Shown here in pieces: positions 9,178 through 17,499 of a stretch of DNA of 26,406 nucleotides; position 1 is the stretch's first letter; each line of letters begins with the position of its first letter. The notes below the pieces were generated by a model. That model was not told the DNA's origin, made no database searches, and saw nothing but the letters and a program-made list of their open reading frames with translations. A program made the position numbers and the translations under genes. Origin of the DNA: Coptodactyla brooksi. Lineage: Eukaryota; Arthropoda; Insecta; Coleoptera; Scarabaeidae. The stretch spans positions 1 through 26,406 of the forward strand of contig JAWQRM010000214.1 in the NCBI GenBank assembly GCA_033557675.1, written 5' to 3'.

Positions 9178-9325
9178 CATCATCTTGTGCTTGCGAGCTG
9201 AATGGTTACTGAACGGATAAGACTTTCCTTCCCCTTGGCGACCTCTCTAACTTTGCCATTTTCTACTTCCTAGGTGGAACATCTTTGACAATGAGAATGA
9301 TTTCTTGTTGCGGTTCTCGTTTAAG
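9178..9325 (-). pseudogene. BEL/Pao-like Pol C-terminal (DUF5641-type) scrap
   Basis: Minus strand reads EIILIVKDVPPRK*KMAKLE and then, after a one-base shift, EVAKGKESLIRSVTIQLAS. This resembles the end of BEL/Pao polyproteins (VLI.ED..PRG.W..G.V.E...G.DG.VR...V). Only about 50 codons are left, with one stop and one frameshift. The match rests on a short stretch, so it is tentative. No LTR was recognised nearby. Confidence 0.5.
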
Positions 9326-9379
9326 TTGAGATAATCGGATTGACAAAATTTTGAACATCAATCCAAGCACTCAAGAGAT

Positions 9380-9425
9380 GATCGCAGTGAGCATAAGCCC
9401 ACTCACATTTTGATCCTAACCTAAC
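9380..9425 (+). mobile_element. Non-LTR family 1, copy 3: 46-bp 3' terminus
   Basis: GATCGCAGTG, then AGCATAAGCCCACTCAC and CCTAACCTAAC match the 3' end of the copies at 4200 and 21729 (both minus), here in plus orientation, with about 9 bases deleted in the middle. Such extreme 5' truncation is normal for target-primed retrotransposition. Confidence 0.7.
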
Positions 9426-9426
9426 T

Positions 9427-9611
9427 TCCTTGCCATGGTGCAGGCTCTGTGATGAATTTCAGATTGTAGGGTGCTCTCAGCACATCCAAACCCAGAGTTA
9501 CTCTTCGCCTTGTCTCATCTCCCACTTTACTTTTTCTTCGTCGATAATGTTCCCAACTTGCAACTATGCTTCATGAATAAGAACCGATCCGATGATATAT
9601 ATATATATATA
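9427..9611. other. Unassigned short stretch ending in (TA)n
   Basis: No gene recognised. It ends with a TATATA run at about 9597-9611, whose last TA is the target site of the Tigger-like element that follows. Confidence 0.4.
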
Positions 9612-10210
9612 CAGTCGAGTCACGATAACCCGACGCCTCATAAGTCGAATATTCGTTTATCTCGAAGTTTTCACTAAGTCCCAAAACAATTTAATGTTTT
9701 TCAATGCAAAATTATCTCCATATCTCAAAGTGACACCTTTTAAGCCACAGTTATCGATCGCATTCCTTATCATTCAGATGGTAAAAACCCGTTTGCATTG
9801 TCGCTGTCCCAGTTCGCGGGCGCAGACACCCCCCTCTTCCCTCGCGGACTGAATGTGATTGGTGAGTGGGGGAATCTATACCGCACGTGCATGAAGTGCT
9901 TAGTCATTCCATTCCACATTTGAAGTATGAGTTTGTGGGGTTGGTTTACGTCCGCTTTGAATAATGTTAAAACGGATGTTAAATACGCTTAGTTTGACCC
10001 AAAAAGCTAAACTAATCGTTGAAATTGAACAGAATCCGCAATGTAAGAAGAAAGGCGTCGCCTTAAAGTACTATATCGATCATACACTATTTTTAATAAT
10101 GAAAATTTTGCTTAGGAAGGGAGGAAGGGGCGACTCCGATAACTCGAATTTCCGATAACTTGAAGGTATTTAGCCGGTCCCTTCGACTTCGAGTTATCGT
10201 GACTCAACTG
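9612..10210 (+). mobile_element. Tigger/pogo-derived non-autonomous element
   Basis: Left end CAGTCGAGTCACGATAACCCG (9612-9632) and right end, reverse complemented, CAGTTGAGTCACGATAACTCG (10190-10210) match at 19 of 21 positions. Both are flanked by TA (9610-9611 and 10211-10212). Sub-terminal repeats of the type GATAACTCGAA recur at the right end. At 599 bp it is far shorter than an autonomous Tigger and keeps only the N-terminal transposase piece at 9964-10158. This is the best-preserved insertion in the window and hence probably one of the youngest. Confidence 0.9.
9964..10158 (+). pseudogene. Tigger-like transposase N-terminal fragment (Psq-type HTH)
   Basis: A 64-codon frame starting at ATG 9964. 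Residues about 8-45 (LSLTQKAKLIVEIEQNPQC, KKGVALKYYI) match the start of Tigger/pogo transposases, where an N-terminal helix-turn-helix follows L(T/S)L..K..I. The frame then runs through a deletion junction (about 10080-10110) directly into the right terminal region, so the CENP-B-type and DDE domains are gone. It could at most make a short DNA-binding peptide; there is no evidence that it does. Confidence 0.7.
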
Positions 10211-10229
10211 TATTTGAGCTCATCAGGTC

Positions 10230-10640
10230 TTACAGGCCCTAGTCTGAGATTACAATACACCACAATCGCAGTTTGACAGAGTTACTGGTTCCGGGGTCCC
10301 CGTCTTCTATTGTCCGAAATGAGTTCTCTCCATCTCTTATGGTCACTTGCTATTTCTATTTTTAGTCACTCCTGACCGCCGCTGATTACATCTGCCTTGA
10401 CGGTTTTTAACTACTTTTTCTTTGATTGCTCTCTTCTCCCGTTCCCTCCCTCTCCTTGCACATCTATATTCTGACGTTCTGACAATGTGCCCAAGCTGCC
10501 TTACTCTTTATGGTCGGATTCTTTGCTTTACTATTGGTTTCTGTTATTTCTCGAATTGTCTGCTTTAGCCATACTCCCTTAGCTGTTCTTGTTGTGATCA
10601 GGCAGTTGATACTATGCAACTCTCTTCCTTGCACTAGATG
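10230..10640 (-). pseudogene. Non-LTR ORF2 C-terminal remnant
   Basis: Minus-strand pieces GHIVRTSEYRCARRGRERE (about 10490-10430) and SDHKRWRELISD...GPRNQ followed by a stop (about 10350-10285) resemble the end of RTE/Jockey-type ORF2 proteins, where a LGHV.RM..R..R block is followed by a basic tail. Frameshifts separate the pieces. The same kind of block is seen in better condition at 24200-24310. Only the general class is supported. Confidence 0.45.
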
Positions 10641-10649
10641 TTTTCAGCC

Positions 10650-11085
10650 CCCTGGTGATCCATGTTTATGAGTCTTGCAGAGGAACACTTAAATGCCTCA
10701 TTGGCATCGACAGATTGATGCACATTATCCCGCTTTTCAGTGTTCTTTGTGAGCTGTGAGAAGTTTATTAACATGGCAGAATTGTCTGTTATAAGTATAT
10801 TTGGGGCCTTCCTCTTTCCGTATTTCAGTAGAGAAATGCAGATGCTGAACTGTGTGATCAGAAAAGTCAGCATAAACGACTGCTATATGAGAATAATGTG
10901 CCACTCCTATATGAGAAATCATTGATAATTATGTCATCAATAGCAGTCGCCGATGAGTTGGTGATCCTAGTAGGTTCATCTATAGTTGATATTAGATTGT
11001 ATGATCCTAAAATGTTTTTAAATTCGTTAGCTAGCAAATTATCAGTATTAAAGTTTATGTTAAAGTCTCCGCTATGCACACCTTT
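10650..11085 (-). pseudogene. Non-LTR APE-type endonuclease fragment
   Basis: Minus strand: GDFNINFN...LLANEFKNILGSYNL, then TIDEPTRITNSSATAIDDIIIN (11079-10920). This is the GDFN..., PTRIT..SAT.ID.I block of CR1/Jockey-type endonucleases. After frameshifts, DFSDHTVQHLHF (about 10880) supplies the SDH motif, and ANEAFKCSSARLINMDH (about 10705-10650) continues into the linker before RT. No RT follows; at about 10645 the sequence changes to the other non-LTR remnant. Confidence 0.7.
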
Positions 11086-11099
11086 TTCTTCCTTGATTT

Positions 11100-11637
11100 G
11101 ACTGTTAAGGGGTCATGTCTAGTTGCAAGGTGAAAAAAAATGTGATTTTCGGGAATTTTTATAAGAATGTTACAACTATTCTTTCTTACAATAAAATATT
11201 GATATTAAAACTACATATATTGAACAATATTCGAACATTTTTTTGTTAGAAAATATTGTAAATTAAGGAAGTTATGGGCACTTTAAGGATGCCTGATTTT
11301 TTAGAGGTGTCGTGCGGTGTACAGGAAAGCTCCAAGCCAAATGATCTGATCCAAAAATCCAAAAATGTTCTGTTAGTGTATGAATACATATGTATATTGT
11401 AGTGGTCTGGTTTATTTCCACAGTCGCCATGTGGTAAATTGTCACGGTCGCCTTGCAGTGGTCTACTTTATTTCTTGGTCGCCTTCTTTTATTATTTAAA
11501 GATCTGTCACGGTAATTAAGTAGTGACCCAATAAAGAATTGACTTTACGTATATGTTTGTTTCACTTCATTGGGAAAGGTTTAAGAGCAGCATAGATGCT
11601 TTAACTCCTGGGGTAAAGTTGGAGTAACAGTTAAGCT
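11100..11637. other. Unassigned AT-rich stretch with an internal repeat
   Basis: No coding region. AGTGGTCT.GTTTATTTC-like sequence occurs twice about 57 bases apart (near 11400 and 11457), each followed by GTCGCC. The first part (GGGGTCATGTCTAGTTGCAA then AT-rich) has the look of a MITE end, but no partner end was found. Confidence 0.35.
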
Positions 11638-12030
11638 TTAATTAAGAGTTAATTTTTCCAATGGCCTTCGGATTCTCTCAATAAATTGTTTTGTCTGGGA
11701 AGTTTTAATGAAAACACCCATAGAATTATTTTCTTCGCCAAAAGCAAGTATTTGTAATTCACTTGTAAATTCATGATAGTTGGAAATTGAAATTTTATTA
11801 ATTTTCCTAGACAGGTTTGGAGAGATTTGTTTTATTATTATTTTTATGCAGTGCCGATTCCTGTGCGTAGTGCTAGATGTAGATGCATAGTTCCACAAAT
11901 ATTCATTTCGGTTATTGTTATTTAACTTAACTTCTTCTGGGCTAATATACTGTAGCCATTGCTTAAATGCAAACGTTTTACCTTTCTTTTTTGGTGGCAC
12001 CAGCCCTGCGTGTCCGCTAGTGGCATGTGA
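11638..12030 (-). CDS. Unidentified ORF with a KKK-rich segment
   Basis: An open frame on the minus strand from a stop at about 12031 to TAA at 11638-11640. It has no ATG near its start; the first usable codons are GTG (12000) or upstream sense codons. It includes VPPKKKGKTFAFKQWLQYI, then a polar, Asn- and Ser-rich stretch and a basic C-terminus (IERIRRPLEKLTLN). I do not recognise it. The segment KTFAFKQ is encoded by DNA that recurs as an inverted copy at 12055-12077. It may be a transposable-element fragment or a chance ORF. Confidence 0.25.
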   Translation of the reverse strand, partial: SHATSGHAGLVPPKKKGKTFAFKQWLQYISPEEVKLNNNNRNEYLWNYASTSSTTHRNRHCIKIIIKQISPNLSRKINKISISNYHEFTSELQILAFGEENNSMGVFIKTSQTKQFIERIRRPLEKLTLN

Positions 12031-12077
12031 CTAAAAATACCAACAGCTGAGAGTGGTCAAACGTTTGCATTTAAGCA
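11960..12077. repeat. Inverted repeat with 23-bp arms
   Basis: TGCTTAAATGCAAACGTTTTA (11960-11980, continuing CC) and the reverse complement of 12055-12077 agree at 22 of 23 positions, with 72 bases between. The left arm is within the unidentified minus ORF. The pair could be TIRs of a tiny element or a local inverted duplication. Confidence 0.85.
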
Positions 12078-12204
12078 GCGATCGTGGCATATATGTGAAG
12101 TCTACTAATAACGTTTAACTGGTTTTTTCCTAGCTTCGTCCTAATCATTGTAGGTTCGATGTGTTTTGCCTGCTTGACGAGCATTTGGTTTCTGTTCTCA
12201 GTTT

Positions 12205-12234
12205 TTATGTTTCAGCATTTGTGCTATTTTCAAG
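12205..12234 (-). ncRNA. Degenerate hammerhead-like motif, PLE family C
   Basis: Minus strand: CTTGAAA, then ATAGCA/CAAA/TGCT as a short stem II, then GAAAC and AT. The CUGAUGA box is altered, so it is unlikely to be active. Position (about 50 nt downstream of the PLE-C ORF stop) and layout mirror the clearer cases at 16228 and 9065, which is the main reason to list it. Confidence 0.3.
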
Positions 12235-12281
12235 ACTGGTGTCTTTTGCATTGTTGTGTCTTATATAGGTAGGTTATTACT

Positions 12282-12560
12282 TTATTTCACGGCTTGGAGT
12301 ATAGGAATGGAGCTATTGTCGACATAGATGTTAATTCTTGGGTTTTTTAAGGTTTCTTTAATTATTTTGAGGTTCTCTAAAATAGTCATTTTATTACTTT
12401 TATTTAGAACTTTTATGAACTGAAAATTTTGCAGGAAATGGAAATCCATGAAGTTTTCCTGGAAGTATATAGGAAAATCATGTTTTATTTCTGAAACTTG
12501 TTTATTAGGCTTTCCACTAGGTTTAAACGAGTCGAAAAAAATTATATTTGTTGTACTCAT
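12282..12560 (-). pseudogene. PLE-like C-terminal fragment (family C)
   Basis: A 92-codon frame from ATG (12560-12558). The part FIKVLNKSNKMTILENLKII and NPRINIYVDNSSIPIL resembles the region after the GIY-YIG motif in Penelope-like proteins (a CNKG..L..LE..EIY-like block followed by a short Asn-rich tail). The GIY-YIG core itself is not present. A hammerhead-like sequence lies just downstream on the same strand, which supports PLE origin. No RT was recognised upstream. Tentative. Confidence 0.4.
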
Positions 12561-14065
12561 TGTATTCTTGGATCTTTTGGTAATTTATGATGTGTGTACG
12601 TCATACCTAAAAATAAAATTGATAAAGTTAAATATATATTAATGCTATATATTACAAATGATGACATTTGACGTTAATAATGGCAAAAATTTGCTCTAAT
12701 AAAAGATCATTTTAACATTCTTTACGTTTGTGGACAGCTCTGAGTTCTAAAGCAGGTATCTGTAACAATCGTTTGATGATGCAAGCGCTTTAAGTGGTGC
12801 ACGTAAAGTTAAGAATTTGCATTAGAGTCAACTATGAAGAGAACAAAAGAAAAAAATTGGACACAAAAATCAAAAAATATGTTGAGATTATATCAAATTG
12901 CCGTAGAGCAAGGCATGTGGATCAAGGGATATAAAATAAAAGCATCTAATCAATTTGGAAGGAACCAGCTACTATTATGAACATGCATAAAACAAACCAA
13001 CTGGAAATTAAAGAAATGAACGTGAAGAATCTAGAACATGAAAGGAGACTTCATAATGAATAGAACGTAATATGGAAATGAAGAAAAGTTGTTATGTGAA
13101 TTTAACAAACAAAATCCACATAAGTTCTGTTTTCTGCAGAGGGAATAACCTGCTTATGATGTGTACGAGGACAAGGAAATTTAAAATAGAAAAACAAGGG
13201 AATAAACAAACTCTAAACTGTAATAAAATCCTTAGAATATATTGGTAGAAAAAGGTAACAAAAATTATATCTCAAATAATTATCATAAAGAATTTTAAAT
13301 ATGGAATCGCCGCAACCAAAATCACAAATGTAAAAATTAATCAATGCACCAATATGAACACCATATAACATAAATCCAAATAATATGTAAAAGATCCAGT
13401 GAAATATTCAAACAAAAGACAAAAATAATAAAAGATCAACAGTGTAATGAATTACTAACGTTGGCAACAGTGTATATAAAATGTCAGCACATTCCTCAAC
13501 CAAAATGACAACAAAGCGTTAACTAAAACAGAATTAGTGCACCGATTTTAGTTCTAAAGGTTTAAAAGTGACCTTTAAAATCAATGTCGCGAACAATCGG
13601 CACTTCAATAAACAGTAAATTGGTAAGAACAAGAAAAATTACAAAAAATAACCTCCCAAAATGAACAAGGGACAAATACGTAAAATTATACTTTTAATGT
13701 ATAGTAAGTACTGAATGAATCTTTAATAAAATTGTAATAACTGTAACATAAGAACTTTGTCAGTGCTTCCGTACTTGATGTTTTTCAGCAGATGTAAATG
13801 ATTCCTTTCACGCCATTCCATTCACTCTACGATCCTCTGACGCTTGGAACAAAATAAGACTCTCCAGAAGATTGGAAATCAGGACATTTTGCCGATCTTG
13901 TAAACCGAAGCCCGATACCAAAATACGGTTATGTGGTGTGTTCTTAAGTCCCATGTACAGTGAAATGGTCAAATCATCCTAAATTGCGACTGACGAAACA
14001 GGTAAAAGCTGACTTTTTATGTTTAATAGAAATCTCTCTTTATTAAGAGACACAGCATAGCATAT
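12561..14065. other. Long AT-rich stretch without recognisable genes
   Basis: No frame over about 64 codons and no domain recognised. A short plus frame near 12833 (KRTKEKNWTQKSKNMLRLYQ) faintly recalls SANT-like DNA-binding starts, but decays within 50 codons. The block 13770-14010 is less AT-rich and may be a decayed element of unknown type. Confidence 0.4.
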
Positions 14066-14270
14066 TATACAGGGTGTGGCAGAATTAACTCACATTTCAA
14101 AGGAGGATTGAAAGAAAATAGTACGAGGTGAAATCAAAAATTGTTTATTATCCATAAATACAAACGAAAATCGGATAATAACATTTGGGTTTTGTTAGGT
14201 TATTTTTAAGTGTAAAGTACACTCCTAAAGTTTGGCCCATTCCTCACGACTTACCCTGTGTATACAGGGT
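14066..14270. mobile_element. Small non-autonomous element with ACAGGGT ends, abutting a second such end
   Basis: ACAGGGTGTGGC begins at 14069 after TAT; ACTTACCCTGT ends at about 14259 before GTATA; and a new CAGGGTGATTCGCATAAG starts at 14265. Thus one roughly 190-bp element is bounded by short ACAGGGT inverted ends and TA-type flanks, and another begins immediately. ACAGGGTG ends are common in insect Tc1/mariner-like MITEs. Only 7-8 bases of each end match, so the call is modest. The far end of the second element was not found. Confidence 0.45.
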
Positions 14271-14860
14271 GATTCGCATAAGAACCGACACAGAGCAAGA
14301 GCATGTAAGGAAAGTTAAAATATGATGATTTAACCCAACTTACCTCTATACCAAGTTGTACCTATGAGAAATTATAGCCCTTCAAAGTGAGGTTAAAAAT
14401 TTCATAAATAATTATCTGAAACTTAGAAAACCCAGAGCGTACTAAAAGCATTTATCTTTTTGTAAATAGAGGTCAGTTAAAGAAAGCGTTGATTAGGAAT
14501 AATGCACCCTTAAATTACAACAAATTTTTTTAGTTCGTGGGCGCATTACTAAAGACACCTATTTTATCCATGTTACTTAAAATCGTCAAAAATTCAACAG
14601 TTGGCTGTGAAGTTATATGTTAAATTTAAAAGTCAGCAAACAAGTGTCAATAAAAATAATTTAATAGGAATAGAAACAACTTAAACAATAGAAACAAAAT
14701 TTGCTAACGATGATTTATAGAGATTGTTCAAAATGATCACCGTTTTCTTTCTGACATAAATTAAAGTCTACTCTTTTCATTAACTGCTGATCATTTCTTA
14801 TAAAGTTGATTGTGGTCATCTTCCAAGTTAAGTATATAAAATAATAAAATTGCCTCTTTA
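14271..14860. other. Unassigned AT-rich stretch
   Basis: Begins with the CAGGGTGATTCGCATAAG-type end described at 14265 and may be the body of that second small element. No ORF or RNA is recognised. Confidence 0.35.
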
Positions 14861-14869
14861 CTTGCGTAT

Positions 14870-15251
14870 TTTATTTTGTATTGGGATGTTTCGTGAACAC
14901 AGTTGACATCATTAGCTCTACAATCTATTGAAAAATTAACAACACAACTACAAAGAGACATGAAAACTTACAGTACACGTTAAAATATGAACAGCAACAA
15001 ACTTTACAACATAAAATTTACGAATGTAATGTGAAATATACTGGCAAAGTAACTGGTTATATATGAATATACGGGCAAAGCGCAAATGTCACACATAGGT
15101 AAAAAGATGTTTATCGGGAAAATTTTGCTGGTCATTTAAGAGATTAATATCAGGATTCAATTTGTATTTTTCTATGTAAAATTATTCAGTTAGGTCCAGA
15201 ATTCAACCTGTTGGAAACTTGAACGATTTTAGCACTTTTATAAGCTATTAT
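14870..15251 (-). pseudogene. PLE family B, copy 2: C-terminus and terminal repeat
   Basis: Aligns with 16220-16555 over most of its length (landmarks: ACAACATAAAATTTA, CATTTAA, TTTTCTATGTAAAATT.TTCAGTTAG, TTTTAGCACTTTTATAA.CTATTATG). On the minus strand the last codons before the break at 15252 read YKSAKIVQVSN, matching YKSAEIVQVCN of the other copy. The hammerhead region (14882-14915) is degenerate: CTAATGA instead of CTGATGA, and mismatched stem II. Copy 2 is cut at 15252 by PLE family A. Confidence 0.75.
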
Positions 15252-15386
15252 GTAAAGTTGAGGGTTTGGAACCTTTGGCTTTGTAACCAAGCAAAACGAA
15301 GTCACCACTACGCCAAAATTTGTAGAGAGGATGCTCGACGCATGTTTCGCTAACCAAGTTTGCATCATCAGGAGCGATGAAAGACT
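15252..15386 (-). mobile_element. PLE family A terminal repeat, copy 3
   Basis: Plus strand TAAAGTTGAGGGTTTGGAAC to GCGATGAAAGACT, very close to the copy at 24674. It starts exactly where PLE-B copy 2 stops, in the middle of PLE-B coding sequence, so PLE-A inserted into PLE-B. It contains the cleanest PLE-A hammerhead core (15333-15375). No PLE-A coding sequence is recognisable beyond 15390. Confidence 0.8.
15333..15375 (-). ncRNA. Hammerhead-ribozyme-like motif, PLE-A copy 3
   Basis: Minus strand: GCTC, CTGATGA (15371-15365), unpaired T, GCAAAC/TTG/GTTAGC (stem II with one A-A mismatch), GAAA (15348-15345), CATGCGTC (minimal stem III ending in GUC), GAGC pairing with GCTC as stem I. Cleavage is expected after the C at 15337. 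All catalytic-core bases of the hammerhead family are present. The stem-II mismatch could weaken it. Confidence 0.65.
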
Positions 15387-15387
15387 G

Positions 15388-16220
15388 TCGCTCTGATGAA
15401 ATATTGAAAATATGCAAATTTAAACAAGAAAAAAATCATCTGACACGTTGTAGTGGACATCTTATCCTGGAAAAGTATATGTTTATAGTCAATGATGGAT
15501 TTCTGCTCCAAAATTATGTATATATGAAAATTATTGTAAATCCTCTGGACAAAGGTAGGTATTTATGTCGAACATTAGAGAAGAATATCATTACAAAATA
15601 ATGTTATAAATTATATCAGAGCACATGCTATTAGAGTAATTAAAACTAATTACTCTGCTACTAAAATAAGCTTTTCATGAAAATTTTATATTACTGGACA
15701 TGAAAACTGTTGATGTTGTTAAATAGAGCAAGGTCATCCCATGCTAAATTCACTAGTGATCTGCACCTTGTTATCTCAGAAATTAATAATCTTTTGTACA
15801 ATGGTAGTATTAGTAAAGTTGGGAAAAACTGCTCTTTAATCAACTGTAGCTCAAAAACTATTAGATATTAATAAATAATATAAAACAAACTGTTATTACT
15901 AATATTTATATAAACATTAATTATTGTTTTACATCTTAAAATAGTAATTTTAAATGGTTTTAAGATGGAGGTACACATTTTTTTTCAAATTTCACATTTA
16001 CAAAATATTTCATTTCCATATGAAGCAATTGTTATCCTATTATTAAATTTGGCACGTAAATAGTAAATTAGTGATTAGTGTAAATAGTAAATCACATTTT
16101 TCATGTTACAGTCATGTTACATATCATATTAACGTCTATTTATAAAAGGAGAAACTGACACCAATTTCAAAGATTTAGGTCTAATAGTTTTTGAATTAAT
16201 AAAACTGCTTCTTTACATGC
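15388..16220. other. AT-rich stretch with a strong small hairpin
   Basis: No gene recognised; a plus frame at 15377-15601 has no known domain. AGAGTAATTA (15633-15642), loop AAAC, TAATTACTCT (15647-15656) is a perfect 10-bp hairpin. TCAAAAACTATTAGA-like sequence occurs at about 15851 and, inverted, at about 16180-16195. Short direct repeats (GTAAATAGTAAAT) occur near 16058-16095. Confidence 0.45.
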
Positions 16221-16227
16221 ATATTCT

Positions 16228-16275
16228 ATAATTTATTGGACGTTTCGTGAATTTATATTCACATCATCAGCACTA
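16228..16275 (-). ncRNA. Hammerhead-ribozyme-like motif, PLE-B copy 1
   Basis: Minus strand: TAGTG (stem I), CTGATGA (16270-16264), unpaired T, GTGAAT/ATAA/ATTCAC (perfect 6-bp stem II), GAAA (16246-16243), CGTC (self-complementary ACGU minimal stem III and cleavage-site C), CAATA (stem I, one mismatch). Cleavage is expected after the C at 16239. It lies about 100 nt downstream of the GIY-YIG ORF on the same strand. The layout, including the extra U, matches PLE-A although the stems differ in sequence, so pairing is preserved with different bases. Confidence 0.7.
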
Positions 16276-16370
16276 TAATAAAAAGAATTAACGCCACGAC
16301 AACAAAAAGACGATACTTACAAAACACGTTAAAATGTGTAGGTACAATAATGAGCTACACAACATAAAAT

Positions 16371-16829
16371 TTAAAAATGTAATGTGAATATACAATAGGT
16401 AAAAAGGTGTTTTTCAAGAAAATTAATTTGGTCATTTAAAAAAATAACATCCGGATGTGATTTGTAGTTTTCTATGTAAAATTGTTCAGTTAGATCTATA
16501 ATTCGACCTTTGTTGCAAACTTGTACTATTTCAGCACTTTTATAATCTATTATGTGTCCTGTTTCCATTTGATGGTTATAAAGACTAGAAGAGGAACGTG
16601 TTTTGTGTTCCTTAATTCTAGTCCTTAATTTACGGCCAGTTTGATCCACGTATAAACCGTTGCAATTCATGCAAGGGATGGTATATACACCACTCATCAT
16701 GAAAATGTATCGGTTGTTTATAATTACTGAAATTGTTGTATATGGTAGATTTAATAGTAAATACTGGATTAAAGTTGGGCCACAAGCAACTTTAATAGTT
16801 TTTGTGTTACACCTGTTTAAGAACTTCAA
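16371..16829 (-). pseudogene. PLE family B GIY-YIG endonuclease domain
   Basis: A 152-codon open frame without an ATG at its start, so 5'-truncated. Residues 46-50 SGVYT hold the GIY-type motif, followed by PC..C (53, 56) and LYVDQT (59-64), where YIG has become YVD. RKLRTRIKEH (66-75) keeps the conserved Arg, and CNKGRIIDLTEQFYIEN supplies the acidic helix. The order and the PC.NC spacing are typical of the C-terminal GIY-YIG of Penelope-like proteins, which nicks target DNA for retrotransposition. RT is not recognised upstream. The frame has no internal stop, but the G-to-D change in YIG suggests loss of function. Confidence 0.8.
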
Positions 16830-17104
16830 ATGTGCACGATTTTTGCTTTTTTGAAAGTCAATTGTTTACAAACTAACAGCCCTTCAGAACTGAACAAAGC
16901 AAAAGAGTTTAATAACATAATAGTTTATGCTATTGTCATTTTCTGTGTGAATTTTATTTTTCTGTTTTTACGGTAGACTTTTATTTTCAATGCGTTTTCT
17001 AATGCATATATGTTTTCATTAATCACGAATAACGGTCATTACTATTTTCGTATGATTTCGCAAACGTTCTTACAGCAAGTAAATGTTCTAATAATTCAAT
17101 TTTT

Positions 17105-17496
17105 AATAGGGATATGATCACCACTGAGTGCGATGCAGGATCTACGTTTGTCCATGCTGAGTCCCGAGGTTGTCATAGAACTGTTGCATCGACTTCCCAT
17201 TTCTCTTCTAACGCCACTTGCAGCTGTGGAATTGCTGCTGGCATCTGATCACGTACTACTAAGCATCTCCCGAGAAAGTTGCACACGCCCTCTATGAGAG
17301 TTAGCTCTTGGGATCTTGCAGCCCGATTCATGTGTTGAATATCGTCACTCCCCAAAAGCTCTGCGATAGCCAATGTATGTTGAGGTGAGGTGGATAACAA
17401 CAGGTGGATAATATGAACGACAGTGGTAGCATTGTTGTCCATACAGAGGAAATCCAGACCCATAATGTAAATCCAGGTTGCCAATTCTAAAATCAA
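17105..17496 (-). pseudogene. Tc1-like transposase C-terminal half
   Basis: Minus strand: LDFLCMDNNATTVVH (about 17455) corresponds to F.DDNARPH, with the catalytic Asp apparently changed to Asn. DDIQHMNRAARSQELTLIEGVCNFLGR matches the W.ARSPDLNPIEH.WD.LGR block, retaining the Glu. PQLQVALEEKWEVDA follows, and after a frameshift SMDKRRSCIALSGDHIPI at the C-terminus. About 10 extra residues lie between the D and E blocks. The N-terminal half is absent and no TIR was recognised. It is distinct in sequence from the elements at 8162 and 19326. Confidence 0.75.
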
Positions 17497-17499
17497 GAA

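Noticed and set aside
12833..12980. Plus-strand KRTKEKNWTQKSKNMLRLYQ, faintly like a SANT-type domain
   Set aside because: Similarity is confined to a few residues, the frame stops within 50 codons and no continuing homology was found in other frames.
15393..15414. CTGATGA followed by ATATTGAAA on the plus strand, hammerhead-like
   Set aside because: No stem II pairing and no stem I or III partner; on the opposite strand to the real motifs; a chance box.
16371..16829. A host GIY-YIG nuclease gene
   Set aside because: The PC.NC spacing after GVY, the CNKG-type tail, the neighbouring duplicate at 14870 and the downstream hammerhead all point to a Penelope-like element.
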